Both the position numbers and the translations under genes were made by a program. The notes beneath the pieces are model-generated. The model made no database searches. It was given only the letters and a program-made list of their open reading frames with translations, and was not told the DNA's origin. From Maricaulis sp. (GTDB lineage Bacteria; Pseudomonadota; Alphaproteobacteria; Caulobacterales; Maricaulaceae): a stretch of DNA of 64,000 nt. Positions 45,493 to 54,531 of this stretch are shown here, piece by piece. Position 1 is the first letter of the stretch; every line of letters begins with the position of its first letter. Where the stretch lies: positions 496,001 to 560,000 of the forward strand of contig NZ_JAEPNI010000001.1 of assembly GCF_017643475.1 (NCBI RefSeq), written 5' to 3'.

Positions 45493-46399
45493 GATCAGCA
45501 GCGGGTGGGGTCAGCGCGGAAGGCGCTGACGAACCAGGTCGTTTCAGCATCACGCGTAACATGCGTGACAGTGTAGCCGGAATATCGCGGCGATGCACGA
45601 CCTTATCGACCATGCCCTTTTCCAGCAGGTATTCAGAGCGCTGGAAGCCTTCCGGCAGTTTCTCGCGAATGGTCTGCTCGATCACGCGCGGGCCGGCAAA
45701 ACCGATCAGGGCACCCGGCTCGGCCAGGTGAACATCACCCAGCATGGCGTAGGAGGCGGTCACACCACCCGTCGTCGGATCCGTCAGGACCACGACATAG
45801 GGCAGGCGCTCTTCCTTGAGCATTTCAACAGCGATCGTCGTGCGCGGCATCTGCATCAGCGACAGCGCGCCTTCCTGCATGCGGGCACCACCGGCAGCGG
45901 TGAACACGACCAGCGGGGCACGGCGCTTGATGGCTTCCTCGGCCGCGCGGATGAAGCTCTCACCCGCAGCCATACCCAGCGAACCGCCCATGAAGGCGAA
46001 GTTCTGGACCAGGGCGACCGTTTCCACGCCGCCGATCTCGCCGACAGCGATGGCCATCGCGTCATCACGACCGGTCTTCTTGCGCGCACCGGCAATGCGT
46101 GAGGTGTAGGGCTTGTCGTCCTTGAATTTCAGCGGATCCTTGGGGACTTCCGGCGTGTCGAGCTCGGTATAGTCGCCGTCAAAGGTGAACTGGAAACGCC
46201 AGGCCGGGCCGATGCGCATGTGGTGACCTGCCGGGGTCACGAACAGGCCGGCTTCCAGGTCCTTGTGGAAGACCATCTCGTCCGAGATCGGGCATTTGAC
46301 CCACAAATTGTCGGGCGTATCCCGCTTGGAGAAGATTTTCGACATCCCCGGAGGGGTAAGCTTGGACAACCAGTTCATTTCCGCGTCCCGATCTTTCAT
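45449..46399 (-). CDS. accD: Acetyl-CoA carboxylase carboxyltransferase subunit beta
   Basis: The 316-residue protein has the carboxyltransferase core: [55 protein letters not shown] and [15 protein letters not shown]. With AccA it carries out malonyl-CoA formation. The N-terminal zinc ribbon region reads [20 protein letters not shown] and then [14 protein letters not shown]; only Cys36 of the usual four ligands is left. Start ATG 46399 is followed by an in-frame ATG seven codons later (MNWLSKL), which may be the true start. It follows trpA by ten bases. Confidence 0.95.
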   Translation of the reverse strand: MKDRDAEMNWLSKLTPPGMSKIFSKRDTPDNLWVKCPISDEMVFHKDLEAGLFVTPAGHHMRIGPAWRFQFTFDGDYTELDTPEVPKDPLKFKDDKPYTSRIAGARKKTGRDDAMAIAVGEIGGVETVALVQNFAFMGGSLGMAAGESFIRAAEEAIKRRAPLVVFTAAGGARMQEGALSLMQMPRTTIAVEMLKEERLPYVVVLTDPTTGGVTASYAMLGDVHLAEPGALIGFAGPRVIEQTIREKLPEGFQRSEYLLEKGMVDKVVHRRDIPATLSRMLRVMLKRPGSSAPSALTPPAADHVPANPASGDGGSH

Positions 46400-46409
46400 C
46401 GGCCTTCAC

Positions 46410-47198
46410 TCACCGTTTTGCGCCATGGGTTGCAGCAGAGAGGGATTTCACCAGCTCCACGGCAGCCTCGACACCACCTTCATTCATGGCGTCGACGATG
46501 GCGGATCCAACCACCACAGCATCGGCGCGCTCGGCAATAGCCTTCGCCTGTTCAGGCGTGCGTACACCAAACCCGACTGCAACGGGTAAACCGCTGGCAG
46601 CCCTGACGCGTGCAACAGCATCGCCGACCTCGGTTGCTACACCGGATCCGGCGCCTGTCACGCCCGTCGTAGAAACGTAATAAACAAAACCGGACGTGTT
46701 TTCGACCACTGTTCCCAGTCGATTATCGTCAGTGGTCGGTGTTGCCAGGCGAATGAGGGCGATGCCATGCGCATTGAGCGCCGTGCGCAGCTCTTCATCC
46801 TCTTCCGGCGGAATGTCGACACAGATCAGCCCATCCACCCCGGCCTTCTCGGCGCGGCGGGCGAAATTCTCAAAGCCCATATGATGGATCGGATTGGCGT
46901 AACCCATCAGGACGATCGGTGTGGAGTCATTGTTCTCTCGGAAACTGGCGGCCTGGGCGAACACGCCCTGCAGCGTCATGCCGGCCTCCAGCGCCCGCAA
47001 CGCCGCACCTTGGATGGACGCGCCATCGGCCATCGGGTCGGTAAAGGGCATGCCCAGCTCGATCACATCCGCACCGGCATCCGGCAGCGCATTGAGCAGG
47101 GACTGGCTGTCGCCATCCCCCGCCATCATGTAGGCGACAAAACCGGGGCGGCCATAGGCGTCCAGCTCATTGAAACGTGTGGTGAGGCGATTGGTCAT
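46410..47198 (-). CDS. trpA: Tryptophan synthase alpha chain
   Basis: The 262-residue TIM barrel has [17 protein letters not shown] (catalytic Asp and the ELG glutamate), [17 protein letters not shown] and [16 protein letters not shown] with the glycine-rich phosphate loop. It cleaves indole-3-glycerol phosphate and passes indole to TrpB. Its ATG overlaps the stop of the unknown gene at 47195 by four bases (ATGA). Confidence 0.96.
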   Translation of the reverse strand: MTNRLTTRFNELDAYGRPGFVAYMMAGDGDSQSLLNALPDAGADVIELGMPFTDPMADGASIQGAALRALEAGMTLQGVFAQAASFRENNDSTPIVLMGYANPIHHMGFENFARRAEKAGVDGLICVDIPPEEDEELRTALNAHGIALIRLATPTTDDNRLGTVVENTSGFVYYVSTTGVTGAGSGVATEVGDAVARVRAASGLPVAVGFGVRTPEQAKAIAERADAVVVGSAIVDAMNEGGVEAAVELVKSLSAATHGAKR

Positions 47199-47641
47199 TG
47201 CTCAATTCCGTCCAGACAAGGCACTACCCGCATCGTTAATCCCAACGCATCGCGGTAGCCGTAATCCAATACAATGTACTTGGCGCAAGTGCCGATCTCG
47301 AGACCTTCGGTTCGGCGCCAATTGGTAACTCGCTCTCTGGCAGCCGGGCGCATTGCAATCCAGCCGTTTTCACGAAGGAGTGATGTCAGCGGGGGCGTGT
47401 CGCCCCAGCGCCCGCTATCTCGAGCTGCCCCTACCACCCCGACATACAGCCAATGATCCTGACCAAATTGAGTGCACCTAGCTTCAATCGCGTCATTACA
47501 GTTCACGTACACCGGCTCAGCTTCAGAAAACTCCCCGCGCCATTCAAACGGTGCGGGAAGTGGAAACCCCAGATCGCGTTCGAACTGGGACGAAAGATCC
47601 GTATCGATTGATAGGGCAAGCCCGAACAGCAAGCCGATCAC
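47195..47641 (-). CDS. Unknown four-cysteine protein coupled between trpB and trpA
   Basis: A 148-residue protein of unrecognised family. It starts with a short hydrophobic stretch ([11 protein letters not shown]) that could be a weak signal peptide, and has four cysteines at 48, 56, 119 and 142 ([25 protein letters not shown]), which suggests two disulfides if exported. A Trp/Tyr-rich centre ([21 protein letters not shown]) follows. The GTG start at 47641 overlaps the trpB stop (GTGA) and its TGA overlaps the trpA ATG, so it is translated with the trp genes. Codon use is a little AT-richer than trpA/trpB. The alternative, longer upstream frame lies inside trpB. Confidence 0.65.
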   Translation of the reverse strand: MIGLLFGLALSIDTDLSSQFERDLGFPLPAPFEWRGEFSEAEPVYVNCNDAIEARCTQFGQDHWLYVGVVGAARDSGRWGDTPPLTSLLRENGWIAMRPAARERVTNWRRTEGLEIGTCAKYIVLDYGYRDALGLTMRVVPCLDGIEQ

Positions 47642-48870
47642 AGGCTCACTCCCAGCATCTCCGCCACCTGCGGAACGTCCTTGTCCCCGCGGCCGCACAT
47701 ATTCATCAGGATGACGCCCTCGGGGCCGAGCTCTTTGGCCAGGTCGCGGACGCGGGCGAGGGCGTGGGCGGGCTCCAGGGCCGGGATAATGCCTTCCAGC
47801 TTGGTGCAGAGCTGAAACATCTCCAGCGCCTCGGTATCGGTCGCCGAGACGTATTCCGCGCGCTTGGCATCGTGCAGGAAGGCGTGTTCCGGGCCGATAC
47901 CGGGATAGTCCAGACCTGCCGAGATGGAGTGAGCGTCGATGATCTGGCCGTCATCATCCTGCAGCAGATAGGTCTTGTTGCCGTGCAGGATGCCGGGCTT
48001 GCCGCCTTTCAGGCTGGCGGCGTGTTCGCCGGTTTCGATACCGTGGCCGGCCGCCTCGACACCGATCAGGCGCACATCCTCGTCATCGATGAAGGGATGG
48101 AAAAGCCCCATCGCATTGGAGCCGCCACCGATACAGGCAACTGCCGCATCGGGAAGACGTCCCAGCCGGTCCATGATCTGGGCGCGAGCCTCGCGACCGA
48201 TAATGGACTGGAAGTCGCGCACCATGGCCGGATAGGGGTGCGGGCCCGCCACCGTGCCGATTACATAGAACGTGTCGTGCACATTGGTGACCCAGTCGCG
48301 CAGCGCTTCGTTCATGGCGTCCTTCAGCGTGCCCGTGCCCGAAGACACCGGCACTACCTCGGCGCCCAGCAATTTCATGCGGAAGACATTTGGCGCCTGG
48401 CGCTCCACATCGGTGGCGCCCATGAAGACCGTACAGGGCAGGCCGAACCGTGCGGCAACCGTTGCGGTGGCCACACCGTGCTGGCCGGCACCGGTCTCGG
48501 CGATGATACGGGTCTTGCCCATGCGCTTGGCCAGGAGGACCTGGCCCAGGCAGTTATTGATCTTGTGGCTGCCGGTATGGTTCAGCTCGTCGCGCTTGAA
48601 CCAGATTTTCGCGCCACCGAACTCCTCGGTCAGGCGTTCTGCGAAATAGATCGGGCTGGGCTTGCCGACATAATCGCGCAGAAACTCTTCCATCTCGCGC
48701 TGGAATTCGACATCACGCTTGGCGTCCTCATAGGCCGCTTCCAGCTCGATAATGTTCGGCATCAATGTTTCGGCGACGAAACGACCGCCGTAATCACCAA
48801 ATCGGCCACGTGCATCCGGCCAGGCGGAAAGCGCATTCGGTCGGGTGTCGACAGAGGCGGTATCGCTCAT
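47638..48870 (-). CDS. trpB: Tryptophan synthase beta chain
   Basis: The 410-residue PLP enzyme has the lysine in [16 protein letters not shown], the loop [15 protein letters not shown], the phosphate-binding [12 protein letters not shown], and [16 protein letters not shown] near the C-terminus. It condenses indole with serine. ATG start at 48870. It follows trpF by 11 bases and overlaps the unknown gene by four. Confidence 0.97.
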   Translation of the reverse strand: MSDTASVDTRPNALSAWPDARGRFGDYGGRFVAETLMPNIIELEAAYEDAKRDVEFQREMEEFLRDYVGKPSPIYFAERLTEEFGGAKIWFKRDELNHTGSHKINNCLGQVLLAKRMGKTRIIAETGAGQHGVATATVAARFGLPCTVFMGATDVERQAPNVFRMKLLGAEVVPVSSGTGTLKDAMNEALRDWVTNVHDTFYVIGTVAGPHPYPAMVRDFQSIIGREARAQIMDRLGRLPDAAVACIGGGSNAMGLFHPFIDDEDVRLIGVEAAGHGIETGEHAASLKGGKPGILHGNKTYLLQDDDGQIIDAHSISAGLDYPGIGPEHAFLHDAKRAEYVSATDTEALEMFQLCTKLEGIIPALEPAHALARVRDLAKELGPEGVILMNMCGRGDKDVPQVAEMLGVSL

Positions 48871-48881
48871 GGCTTTCTCCT

Positions 48882-49526
48882 TCAGGCGGTTTCGCTCAGC
48901 GCCTTGGCAAAGGCGTGGATCAGGTCGGCGTCCTTGACGCCGGAGGATGTTTCAATGCCGGACGAGACATCGACGGCGCTTGCGCCCGCCGCCTCGACAG
49001 CTTGGCAGACATTGGTGGGATCAAGCCCGCCGGACAAGAGCCAGGGCATCGATAAATACAGGTTTTTCAGTAGTGCATAGTCATAACCATGCCCCCAGCC
49101 GCCCGGTCGGTCGGCGTCCTTGGGTGGTTTGGCATCAAACAACAGCATGTCGGCGACGCCGTCATAGGCCCTGGCGGCGTCCAGATCGCTCGCCTCGGCC
49201 ACGGGCAGAGCCTTGATAATGCCCTTGCTGGCATAGGCGCGGGCCTGCTCGACCCGCTGCGGCGTTTCCGAGCCGTGCAGCTGGATCCAGTCGGGCCGCA
49301 TGGCGTCGCGGATCTGCGCGAGCAGCTCATCATCCGGATTGACGACGACAGCGACGGTCTCGGTGCCGTGTGCCAGGTGAGCCAGCTCTCCCGCACGCAC
49401 CGGGTCCACATGGCGGGGGCTGGGCGGGAAGATGACGTAACCGGTATAGCGCGCGCCTGCCTCACGTGCGGCGGCGACGTCGGGTCCGGTTTTCAGGCCG
49501 CAGAATTTGATGTCGATGGCGGGCAT
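48882..49526 (-). CDS. trpF: Phosphoribosylanthranilate isomerase
   Basis: The 214-residue barrel protein begins [20 protein letters not shown] (catalytic Cys in KFCGLK) and has [28 protein letters not shown] (catalytic Asp) and [27 protein letters not shown]. It forms CdRP in tryptophan synthesis. First gene of the minus-strand trp-accD-folC operon; an intergenic repeat lies upstream. Confidence 0.95.
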   Translation of the reverse strand: MPAIDIKFCGLKTGPDVAAAREAGARYTGYVIFPPSPRHVDPVRAGELAHLAHGTETVAVVVNPDDELLAQIRDAMRPDWIQLHGSETPQRVEQARAYASKGIIKALPVAEASDLDAARAYDGVADMLLFDAKPPKDADRPGGWGHGYDYALLKNLYLSMPWLLSGGLDPTNVCQAVEAAGASAVDVSSGIETSSGVKDADLIHAFAKALSETA

Positions 49527-49613
49527 GTCCGGCTCGCGTTTTGGTGTTGAGAGTGACTAGTAGCTGGCATTGGGCGCGAGGCAAGGTCTTGCGGGCATGA
49601 AGCTGCATTTCTT

Positions 49614-49714
49614 ATCCCTAGAGGGGGAAGTGGCTGAGCGAAGCGAAGTCGATGGGGGTTCATCGGTACACCCCCTACGCCCCTGCGGGGCACCTCCCCC
49701 GGAGGGGGAGGAAA
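49614..49714. repeat. Dispersed intergenic repeat, copy 1
   Basis: The minus strand contains CTCCCCC-TCC-GGGGGAG followed by GAGGTGCCCCGCAGGGGCG. Nearly the same core (GAGGTGCCCCGAAGGGGCG) with its own upstream hairpin occurs at 56656-56703 on the plus strand. Both copies are between genes. Confidence 0.65.
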
Positions 49715-49722
49715 GACTTGGC

Positions 49723-50652
49723 CTACCCACCCGCCTCCGGAAACGCCTTCGGCGCCCGGTTGAGGCAGAATGCCATGGGCTGGAACAGCATCCATTGCAC
49801 GAAGGCCTTGATCTTGGGCTCGTTGGCGCGCTCTGGGTCGAAGACCATGTAGTGCGCATGGGTGTGCGGGCTTTCGTGTTCGAAGGGCTGGGCGAGGGCG
49901 CCGGAGGCGATCTGTTCGGCAAAATAGATCGGGGTGACCATGCAGGCCGCATCTCCAGCCGCGATGGCTGCGGAGATTTCCATCGTCTGGGTCTCCAGCT
50001 CCAGGTGTGGGCGTGCAGGCAGAATGGCCGGGTCGATGCCCTGTTCCTTAAACCAGGCCTGCCACCAGGGCAGGGGCCCGAACAGGCGCAACTTGAGCAG
50101 GTCTTCCGGTTTTTCCAGCGGTCCAAACCGCTGCAGGGCTGCTGTAGGAACCAGGGGCGCCGTGGTGTCGTCAAACAGTTTGCGCGCTTCCAGCCCCTCC
50201 CAATAGCCATAGCCAGAGCGCAGGGCGATGTCGGCTTCCCCGGCCTTGATATCGGTGATGTCGCGATTGGATTCGATGCGGACGGCCAGGTCGGGATTTT
50301 CCATCTGGAAGGTGCCGATGCGCGGGACCAGCCAGTTGTTGCAAAAGGTCGGGATGGCCGAGATGTGCAGGATGTGGTCCTGCTCGTCGCGTACGGTCTC
50401 GAAGGTTCGCTCCAGCAGGCGGAAGGCCTCGCTGGTGCCGCGGGCGAGACGGGCGCCGCGGGCGGTCAGCTCGACATGGCGGGCTTTGCGATCAAACACC
50501 GCAAAGCCCAGCCGGTCTTCCAGCTGTTTGATCTGATAGCTCACAGCGGCCTGGGTCATGCCTAGGGCCTCGCCGGTGCGTGTGAAATTGCCCAGGCGGG
50601 CGGCCGTCTCGAAAACGCGTATGGCCTGGATGGGAGGTAGAGGTTTAGGCAT
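49723..50652 (-). CDS. LysR-type transcriptional regulator (GcvA-like)
   Basis: The 309-residue regulator has an N-terminal helix-turn-helix (FTRTGEALGMTQAAVSYQIK) and a ligand-binding domain typical of GcvA-type LysR proteins (LPPIQAIRVFETAARLGNF, then FCNNWLVPRIGTF, DIALRSGYGYW). The inducer is not known. Its start is only about 90 bases from the divergent 49-residue gene, the usual arrangement of a LysR regulator and its target, so that gene is a candidate target. The segment 50653-50744 would hold the shared control region. Confidence 0.9.
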   Translation of the reverse strand: MPKPLPPIQAIRVFETAARLGNFTRTGEALGMTQAAVSYQIKQLEDRLGFAVFDRKARHVELTARGARLARGTSEAFRLLERTFETVRDEQDHILHISAIPTFCNNWLVPRIGTFQMENPDLAVRIESNRDITDIKAGEADIALRSGYGYWEGLEARKLFDDTTAPLVPTAALQRFGPLEKPEDLLKLRLFGPLPWWQAWFKEQGIDPAILPARPHLELETQTMEISAAIAAGDAACMVTPIYFAEQIASGALAQPFEHESPHTHAHYMVFDPERANEPKIKAFVQWMLFQPMAFCLNRAPKAFPEAGG

Positions 50653-50744
50653 AAATTTAGCTTATGAAAGACCCTTGAGGTTTAGTTGGAATGGATCTCT
50701 ATATCAAGCGTAAGACATGTCTCAGTTAATGACGGAGACGATAA

Positions 50745-50894
50745 ATGGCTTACGATTGGAAGTATGACACCAACGCACCAGAAGATGCCCAGATCTATTA
50801 CGGTCGCGCCGGCTGGCTGACGCGCCTGTTCAATGCGGCCGAGGGCTTTTTCAGATTTCTGGGCAAGTCCGGTGACTATAATCGCAAGGTTTAG
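50745..50894 (+). CDS. Small 49-residue protein, divergent from LysR gene
   Basis: The frame runs from ATG 50745 to TAG 50894. The product starts MAYDWKYDTNAPEDAQIYYG and has an amphipathic centre (GWLTRLFNAAEGFFRFLG) and a basic C-terminus (NRKV). CGGAGA lies six bases upstream of the ATG. It is too short to be found by usual length limits. Codon use fits the genome (third-position G/C in most codons). Its stop overlaps the converging metalloprotease stop. The amphipathic helix suggests membrane-surface binding; no family recognised. Confidence 0.6.
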   Translation: MAYDWKYDTNAPEDAQIYYGRAGWLTRLFNAAEGFFRFLGKSGDYNRKV

Positions 50895-51541
50895 AGAGGG
50901 GTGGCGGGTGTCGCCGGTGTGGTCGACGCGTAAACGCCCTGTGCGTAGGCCATCAGATCAAACGGCGCCACAACTCCCTGAGCCTGGTTCCCGGCACCCG
51001 CTTCCCGCTCTTCCCGGGCCGTTTCACGCATTTCGGCCAGCTTCTGGTTGAGATCGCCGCTCAACATGTTCTCCGGACTGTTCGGATCAGCCCCCTCCGT
51101 GCGCTGTGTGTTGAGTTCGGCCTGGGCCTTCATCATCTGTGCGTCAGCGAGAGCGGCCACCTTGCGGTCCTGTGCCGAGGGTTCCGCCGGAGCCAGGGCC
51201 GCAGCCTTGACGATGCGCATCTTTTCGATGGTCGCTTCCGGATCGCCGGCGATTTCGCTCGCATCGATCGGAACTTCTCCCCCTACGGCGTAGGAGCGAC
51301 CATCGGGACCCTTCTGATAGTCGTAACTGATTGCGCCGGCATATTGGCCGCCGACATTCTTGTGCGCCTGCTCATGGGCGCGCACCTCGGTGTCGCGTGC
51401 TTTCAGCTTGGCGACCTGGGCCTGCTCTTCCTTGGAGAGCGGCTGGTTGAGGCCCCCGCTTTTCTGGGGGGCAGGCGCACTTGTCCCGGCCGATGCCTGG
51501 GGCATCGACGGCAAGCCGGATAACGCGCCAACACTGCTCAT
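50891..51541 (-). CDS. SprA-related putative metalloprotease (CJM1_0395 family)
   Basis: The 216-residue protein has the family core DTEVRAHEQAHKNVGG (HEXXH as HEQAH, His56-Glu57-His60) and the conserved SYDYQKGPDGRSYAVGGEVPID. The flanks are low-complexity (Ala/Gln/Pro-rich N-terminus) and helical C-terminal. No signal peptide. Family members are annotated as putative metalloproteases with unknown substrates. Just before the start lies a perfect GCCGAT-ATT-ATCGGC hairpin with no Shine-Dalgarno, so the start may be leaderless or regulated. Confidence 0.85.
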   Translation of the reverse strand: MSSVGALSGLPSMPQASAGTSAPAPQKSGGLNQPLSKEEQAQVAKLKARDTEVRAHEQAHKNVGGQYAGAISYDYQKGPDGRSYAVGGEVPIDASEIAGDPEATIEKMRIVKAAALAPAEPSAQDRKVAALADAQMMKAQAELNTQRTEGADPNSPENMLSGDLNQKLAEMRETAREEREAGAGNQAQGVVAPFDLMAYAQGVYASTTPATPATPL

Positions 51542-51587
51542 GCCGATATTATCGGCTGAGGCGCTTAATCAGATGTGAAAAGCAGGT

Positions 51588-51893
51588 TTAGGAGAGTTCC
51601 TTGACCGTACCGCGTGAGCCGTCGACGCGCTCGCGCAATTCCTTGCCGGTCTTGAAGAAGGGAACGTGTTTTTCCTTCACGGAAACGCTTTCGCCGGTGC
51701 GCGGGTTGCGGCCGGTGCGGGCCGGGCGCTGGCGAACGGAAAAGGCACCAAATCCACGAAGCTCGACCCGGTCACCGCGGGCCAGGGCATCGGTCACGCC
51801 ATCAAGGATCGTATTGACCACACGCTCCACATCCCGGTGGTAGAGGTGGGGATTGGCTTCTGCCAGACGATCGATCAGCTCGGATTTGATCAT
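51588..51893 (-). CDS. ihfB: Integration host factor beta subunit
   Basis: The 101-residue HU/IHF-type protein begins [17 protein letters not shown] and has the DNA-bending arm [13 protein letters not shown]. It pairs with IhfA to bend DNA. The start at 51893 is chosen as GGAGG lies six bases before the ATG and family similarity begins there; the frame is open further upstream. It lies downstream of rpsA with a terminator in between, the usual cmk-rpsA-ihfB order. Confidence 0.94.
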   Translation of the reverse strand: MIKSELIDRLAEANPHLYHRDVERVVNTILDGVTDALARGDRVELRGFGAFSVRQRPARTGRNPRTGESVSVKEKHVPFFKTGKELRERVDGSRGTVKELS

Positions 51894-51956
51894 GCCATGC
51901 CTCCGTGTTTGCTCGATAAAACTGCCTTGAGACAGAGTGCACGTCAACGCTTGATC

Positions 51957-51991
51957 AAAAAAAATCGGCCGAAGCAGTGCTCCGGCCGATC
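51957..51991 (-). terminator. Intrinsic terminator after rpsA
   Basis: On the minus strand the stem ATCGGCCG / CGGCCGAT is followed by T8 (A8 on the plus strand at 51957-51964). Confidence 0.85.
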
Positions 51992-52018
51992 AATTTTTAT
52001 TCGTTTGAACGTATGGGC

Positions 52019-53722
52019 TTAGCTTTTGTCTTCGCCGTCGTTCTCGCGCAGGGCAGCGCCCAGGATGTCACCCAGGGATGCACCGGCATCGGAAGAACCA
52101 TACTGCTCAACCGCTTCACGCTCCTCGGAGATCTCCAGCGCCTTGATGGACAGGGAGATGCGGCGGGACGCCTTGTCAACATTGGTGACGCGAGCGTCGA
52201 CCTTGTCGCCTACAGCGAAGCGCTCCGGACGCTGTTCCGCACGATCGCGGGACAGGTCGGACTTGCGGATGAAGGCTTTCACAGCCGTGTCATCGCCGAA
52301 GGTTACTTCGATACCGCCGGACGTGATTTCCGTAACCGTACAGGTGACGGTGTCGTTGCGGTTGACGCCGGAGCTGTCCATCGGGTCACCAGCCAGCTGT
52401 TTGATGCCCAGGGAAACACGCTCTTTGTCGACGTCGACGTCGAGGACTTTCGCGTCAACCATGTCGCCTTTCTTGAAGGCTTCCATGGCTTCTTCGCCGG
52501 ACTGGTCCCAGGAGATGTCGGACAGGTGAACCATGCCGTCGATATCGCCTTCCAGGCCAACAAACAGACCGAATTCGGTGATGTTCTTGATCTCGCCCTG
52601 GATAGCGGAACCGGACGGGTGGTTCTCTGCGAACACTTCCCACGGATTGCGCTGGGTCTGCTTGACGCCCAGGGAGATGCGGCGCTTCTCGGCGTCGACA
52701 TCGAGGACCATGACCTGAACTTCCTGAGAAGTGGACAGGATCTTGCCCGGGTGGACGTTTTTCTTGGTCCATGACATTTCGGAGACGTGAACCAGGCCTT
52801 CAACGCCCTGTTCCAGCTCAACGAATGCACCGTATTCCGCGATGTTCGTGACACGACCTTCGAAGGTTGCGCCAACCGGGTATTTCGCGGCAACGCCATC
52901 CCACGGGTCGGACATGAGCTGTTTCATGCCGAGGGAGATGCGCTGGGTTTCCTTGTTGATCTTGATGATCTGGACGGAAACCGTCTGACCAACTTCAACA
53001 ACTTCGGACGGGTGGCCAACACGGCTCCAGGACATGTCGGTAACATGCAGCAGGCCGTCAATGCCGCCGAGGTCAACGAACGCACCGTAATCGGTGATGT
53101 TCTTGACGACGCCTTCGCGGGCTTCGCCCTCAGCCAGCTGGCCGACGAGTTCTGCACGCTGTTCGGCACGGCTCTCTTCGAGGACGGCGCGGCGGGAAAC
53201 AACGATGTTTCCGCGCGGACGGTCCATCTTGAGGATGGCGAACGGCTGTTCCTGGTTCATCAGCGGGCCAACATCGCGGACCGGACGGATATCGACCTGG
53301 GAGCCCGGCAGGAAGGCGGAAGCGCCGCCGAGATCGACAGTGAAACCGCCTTTGACGCGACCAACGATCGCACCATTGACCGGCTCTTTCTTGTCGAAGG
53401 ACTTTTCCAGACGGTCCCAGCTTTCCTCGCGGCGAGCTTTGTCGCGCGACAGGATTGCGTCACCGAGCGCGTTCTCGATGCGCTCAAGGTAGACTTCAAC
53501 TTCGTCACCCACGGACGGGGCTTCGGATCCCGGACCGGTGAATTCGCGCATCGGGACGCGGCCTTCGGTCTTCAGACCTACGTCGACAACAACAACGTCG
53601 TTTTCGATTGCGGTCACGGTGCCTTTGACGACTTGGCCCTCGGCCAGATCGCGGCCGGCCAGGCTTGCCTCGAGCATCGCGGCAAAGTCATCAGTCGTCG
53701 GGGTGAGTGTTTCGGTAGACAT
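52019..53722 (-). CDS. rpsA: 30S ribosomal protein S1
   Basis: The 567-residue protein has six S1 RNA-binding domains. Typical repeats include GAIVGRVKGGFTVDLGGASAF, YGAFVDLGGIDGLLHVTDMSW, YGAFVELEQGVEGLVHVSEM and FGLFVGLEGDIDGMVHLSDI in adjoining pieces. It helps mRNA binding to the 30S subunit. The C-terminal tail is acidic and charged. It follows cmk and is ended by an intrinsic terminator. Confidence 0.97.
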   Translation of the reverse strand: MSTETLTPTTDDFAAMLEASLAGRDLAEGQVVKGTVTAIENDVVVVDVGLKTEGRVPMREFTGPGSEAPSVGDEVEVYLERIENALGDAILSRDKARREESWDRLEKSFDKKEPVNGAIVGRVKGGFTVDLGGASAFLPGSQVDIRPVRDVGPLMNQEQPFAILKMDRPRGNIVVSRRAVLEESRAEQRAELVGQLAEGEAREGVVKNITDYGAFVDLGGIDGLLHVTDMSWSRVGHPSEVVEVGQTVSVQIIKINKETQRISLGMKQLMSDPWDGVAAKYPVGATFEGRVTNIAEYGAFVELEQGVEGLVHVSEMSWTKKNVHPGKILSTSQEVQVMVLDVDAEKRRISLGVKQTQRNPWEVFAENHPSGSAIQGEIKNITEFGLFVGLEGDIDGMVHLSDISWDQSGEEAMEAFKKGDMVDAKVLDVDVDKERVSLGIKQLAGDPMDSSGVNRNDTVTCTVTEITSGGIEVTFGDDTAVKAFIRKSDLSRDRAEQRPERFAVGDKVDARVTNVDKASRRISLSIKALEISEEREAVEQYGSSDAGASLGDILGAALRENDGEDKS

Positions 53723-53904
53723 TTAAAGGGTTGCTCCAGTACAGCGCGGTCAGGCTGAAAATCGTTGATTGCGCTGTCTAAGTGCTGATGAATCAGCGGG
53801 TTAGAGTTCAAACAAGAGTGGGCCGAACGCTACCCTTTGCTCCGGAAGGGAGCATTTCAGGTGTCATCCGGTACTCGGCTGTGTTTGCAGAATCCCCGGA
53901 AGTG

Positions 53905-54531
53905 TCACGCCTTTTGGCGCTTTTCCACAATCCGGACGGCCTCCGCAATGGCCGCGTCTATACTCAAGGATGACGTATCAAGCAAGGTTGCATCATCTGC
54001 CTTGCGCATGGGCGCATCCGTGCGCTCGGCGTCGCGTGCATCCCGCGAGAGTGTCTGGGCGAGCATTTCCTCGAAGGTGATGGGGTCGCCCTTGGCATTG
54101 AGCTCGCTCTGGCGACGGCGGGCACGCGTCTCCGGATCGGCCGTGACAAAGAGTTTTACCTCAGCATCGGGGCAGATCACCGTACCGATATCGCGCCCGT
54201 CCAGAATCGCTCCTCCCGGCTGGGTGGCAAAGGCGCGCTGGACTTCGAACAGGGCGTCGCGAACAGCTTGTTGTTTCGCGACTTGGGAGGCGGCCTGGCC
54301 GACGGCTGCGGTGCGGATACGGGCTTCGTCAATCGACGTCACATCCAGCGTGCGCGCGGCCTCTACTGCGGCGGTTTCGTCGTTTGGGTCGTGGCCGGCA
54401 TCCAGCACAGCCAAAGCGGCTGCGCGGTACAGGCTGCCTGTATCCAGATAGGGCAGGCTGAATTTCTGCGACAGGGCTCGCGCAATCGTGCCCTTGCCCG
54501 AGGCCAGCGGTCCGTCGACGGCGATGATCAT
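53905..54531 (-). CDS. cmk: Cytidylate kinase
   Basis: The 208-residue kinase has P-loop IAVDGPLASGKGTIARAL, YLDTGSLYRAAA, ILDGRDIGTVICPDAEVKLFVTA and RRRQSEL. It phosphorylates CMP and dCMP. ATG overlaps the aroA stop (ATGA), so the two are coupled. A 180-base gap before rpsA probably holds the rpsA promoter. Confidence 0.96.
   Translation of the reverse strand: MIIAVDGPLASGKGTIARALSQKFSLPYLDTGSLYRAAALAVLDAGHDPNDETAAVEAARTLDVTSIDEARIRTAAVGQAASQVAKQQAVRDALFEVQRAFATQPGGAILDGRDIGTVICPDAEVKLFVTADPETRARRRQSELNAKGDPITFEEMLAQTLSRDARDAERTDAPMRKADDATLLDTSSLSIDAAIAEAVRIVEKRQKA

Noticed and set aside
47551-49080. A 509-codon open frame opposite trpB/trpF
   Set aside because: Antisense shadow of two well-recognised enzymes; the translation is low-complexity and lacks motifs.
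52026-52529. Open frames opposite rpsA
   Set aside because: Serine/arginine-rich shadow frames typical of antisense to acidic, GC-rich genes.
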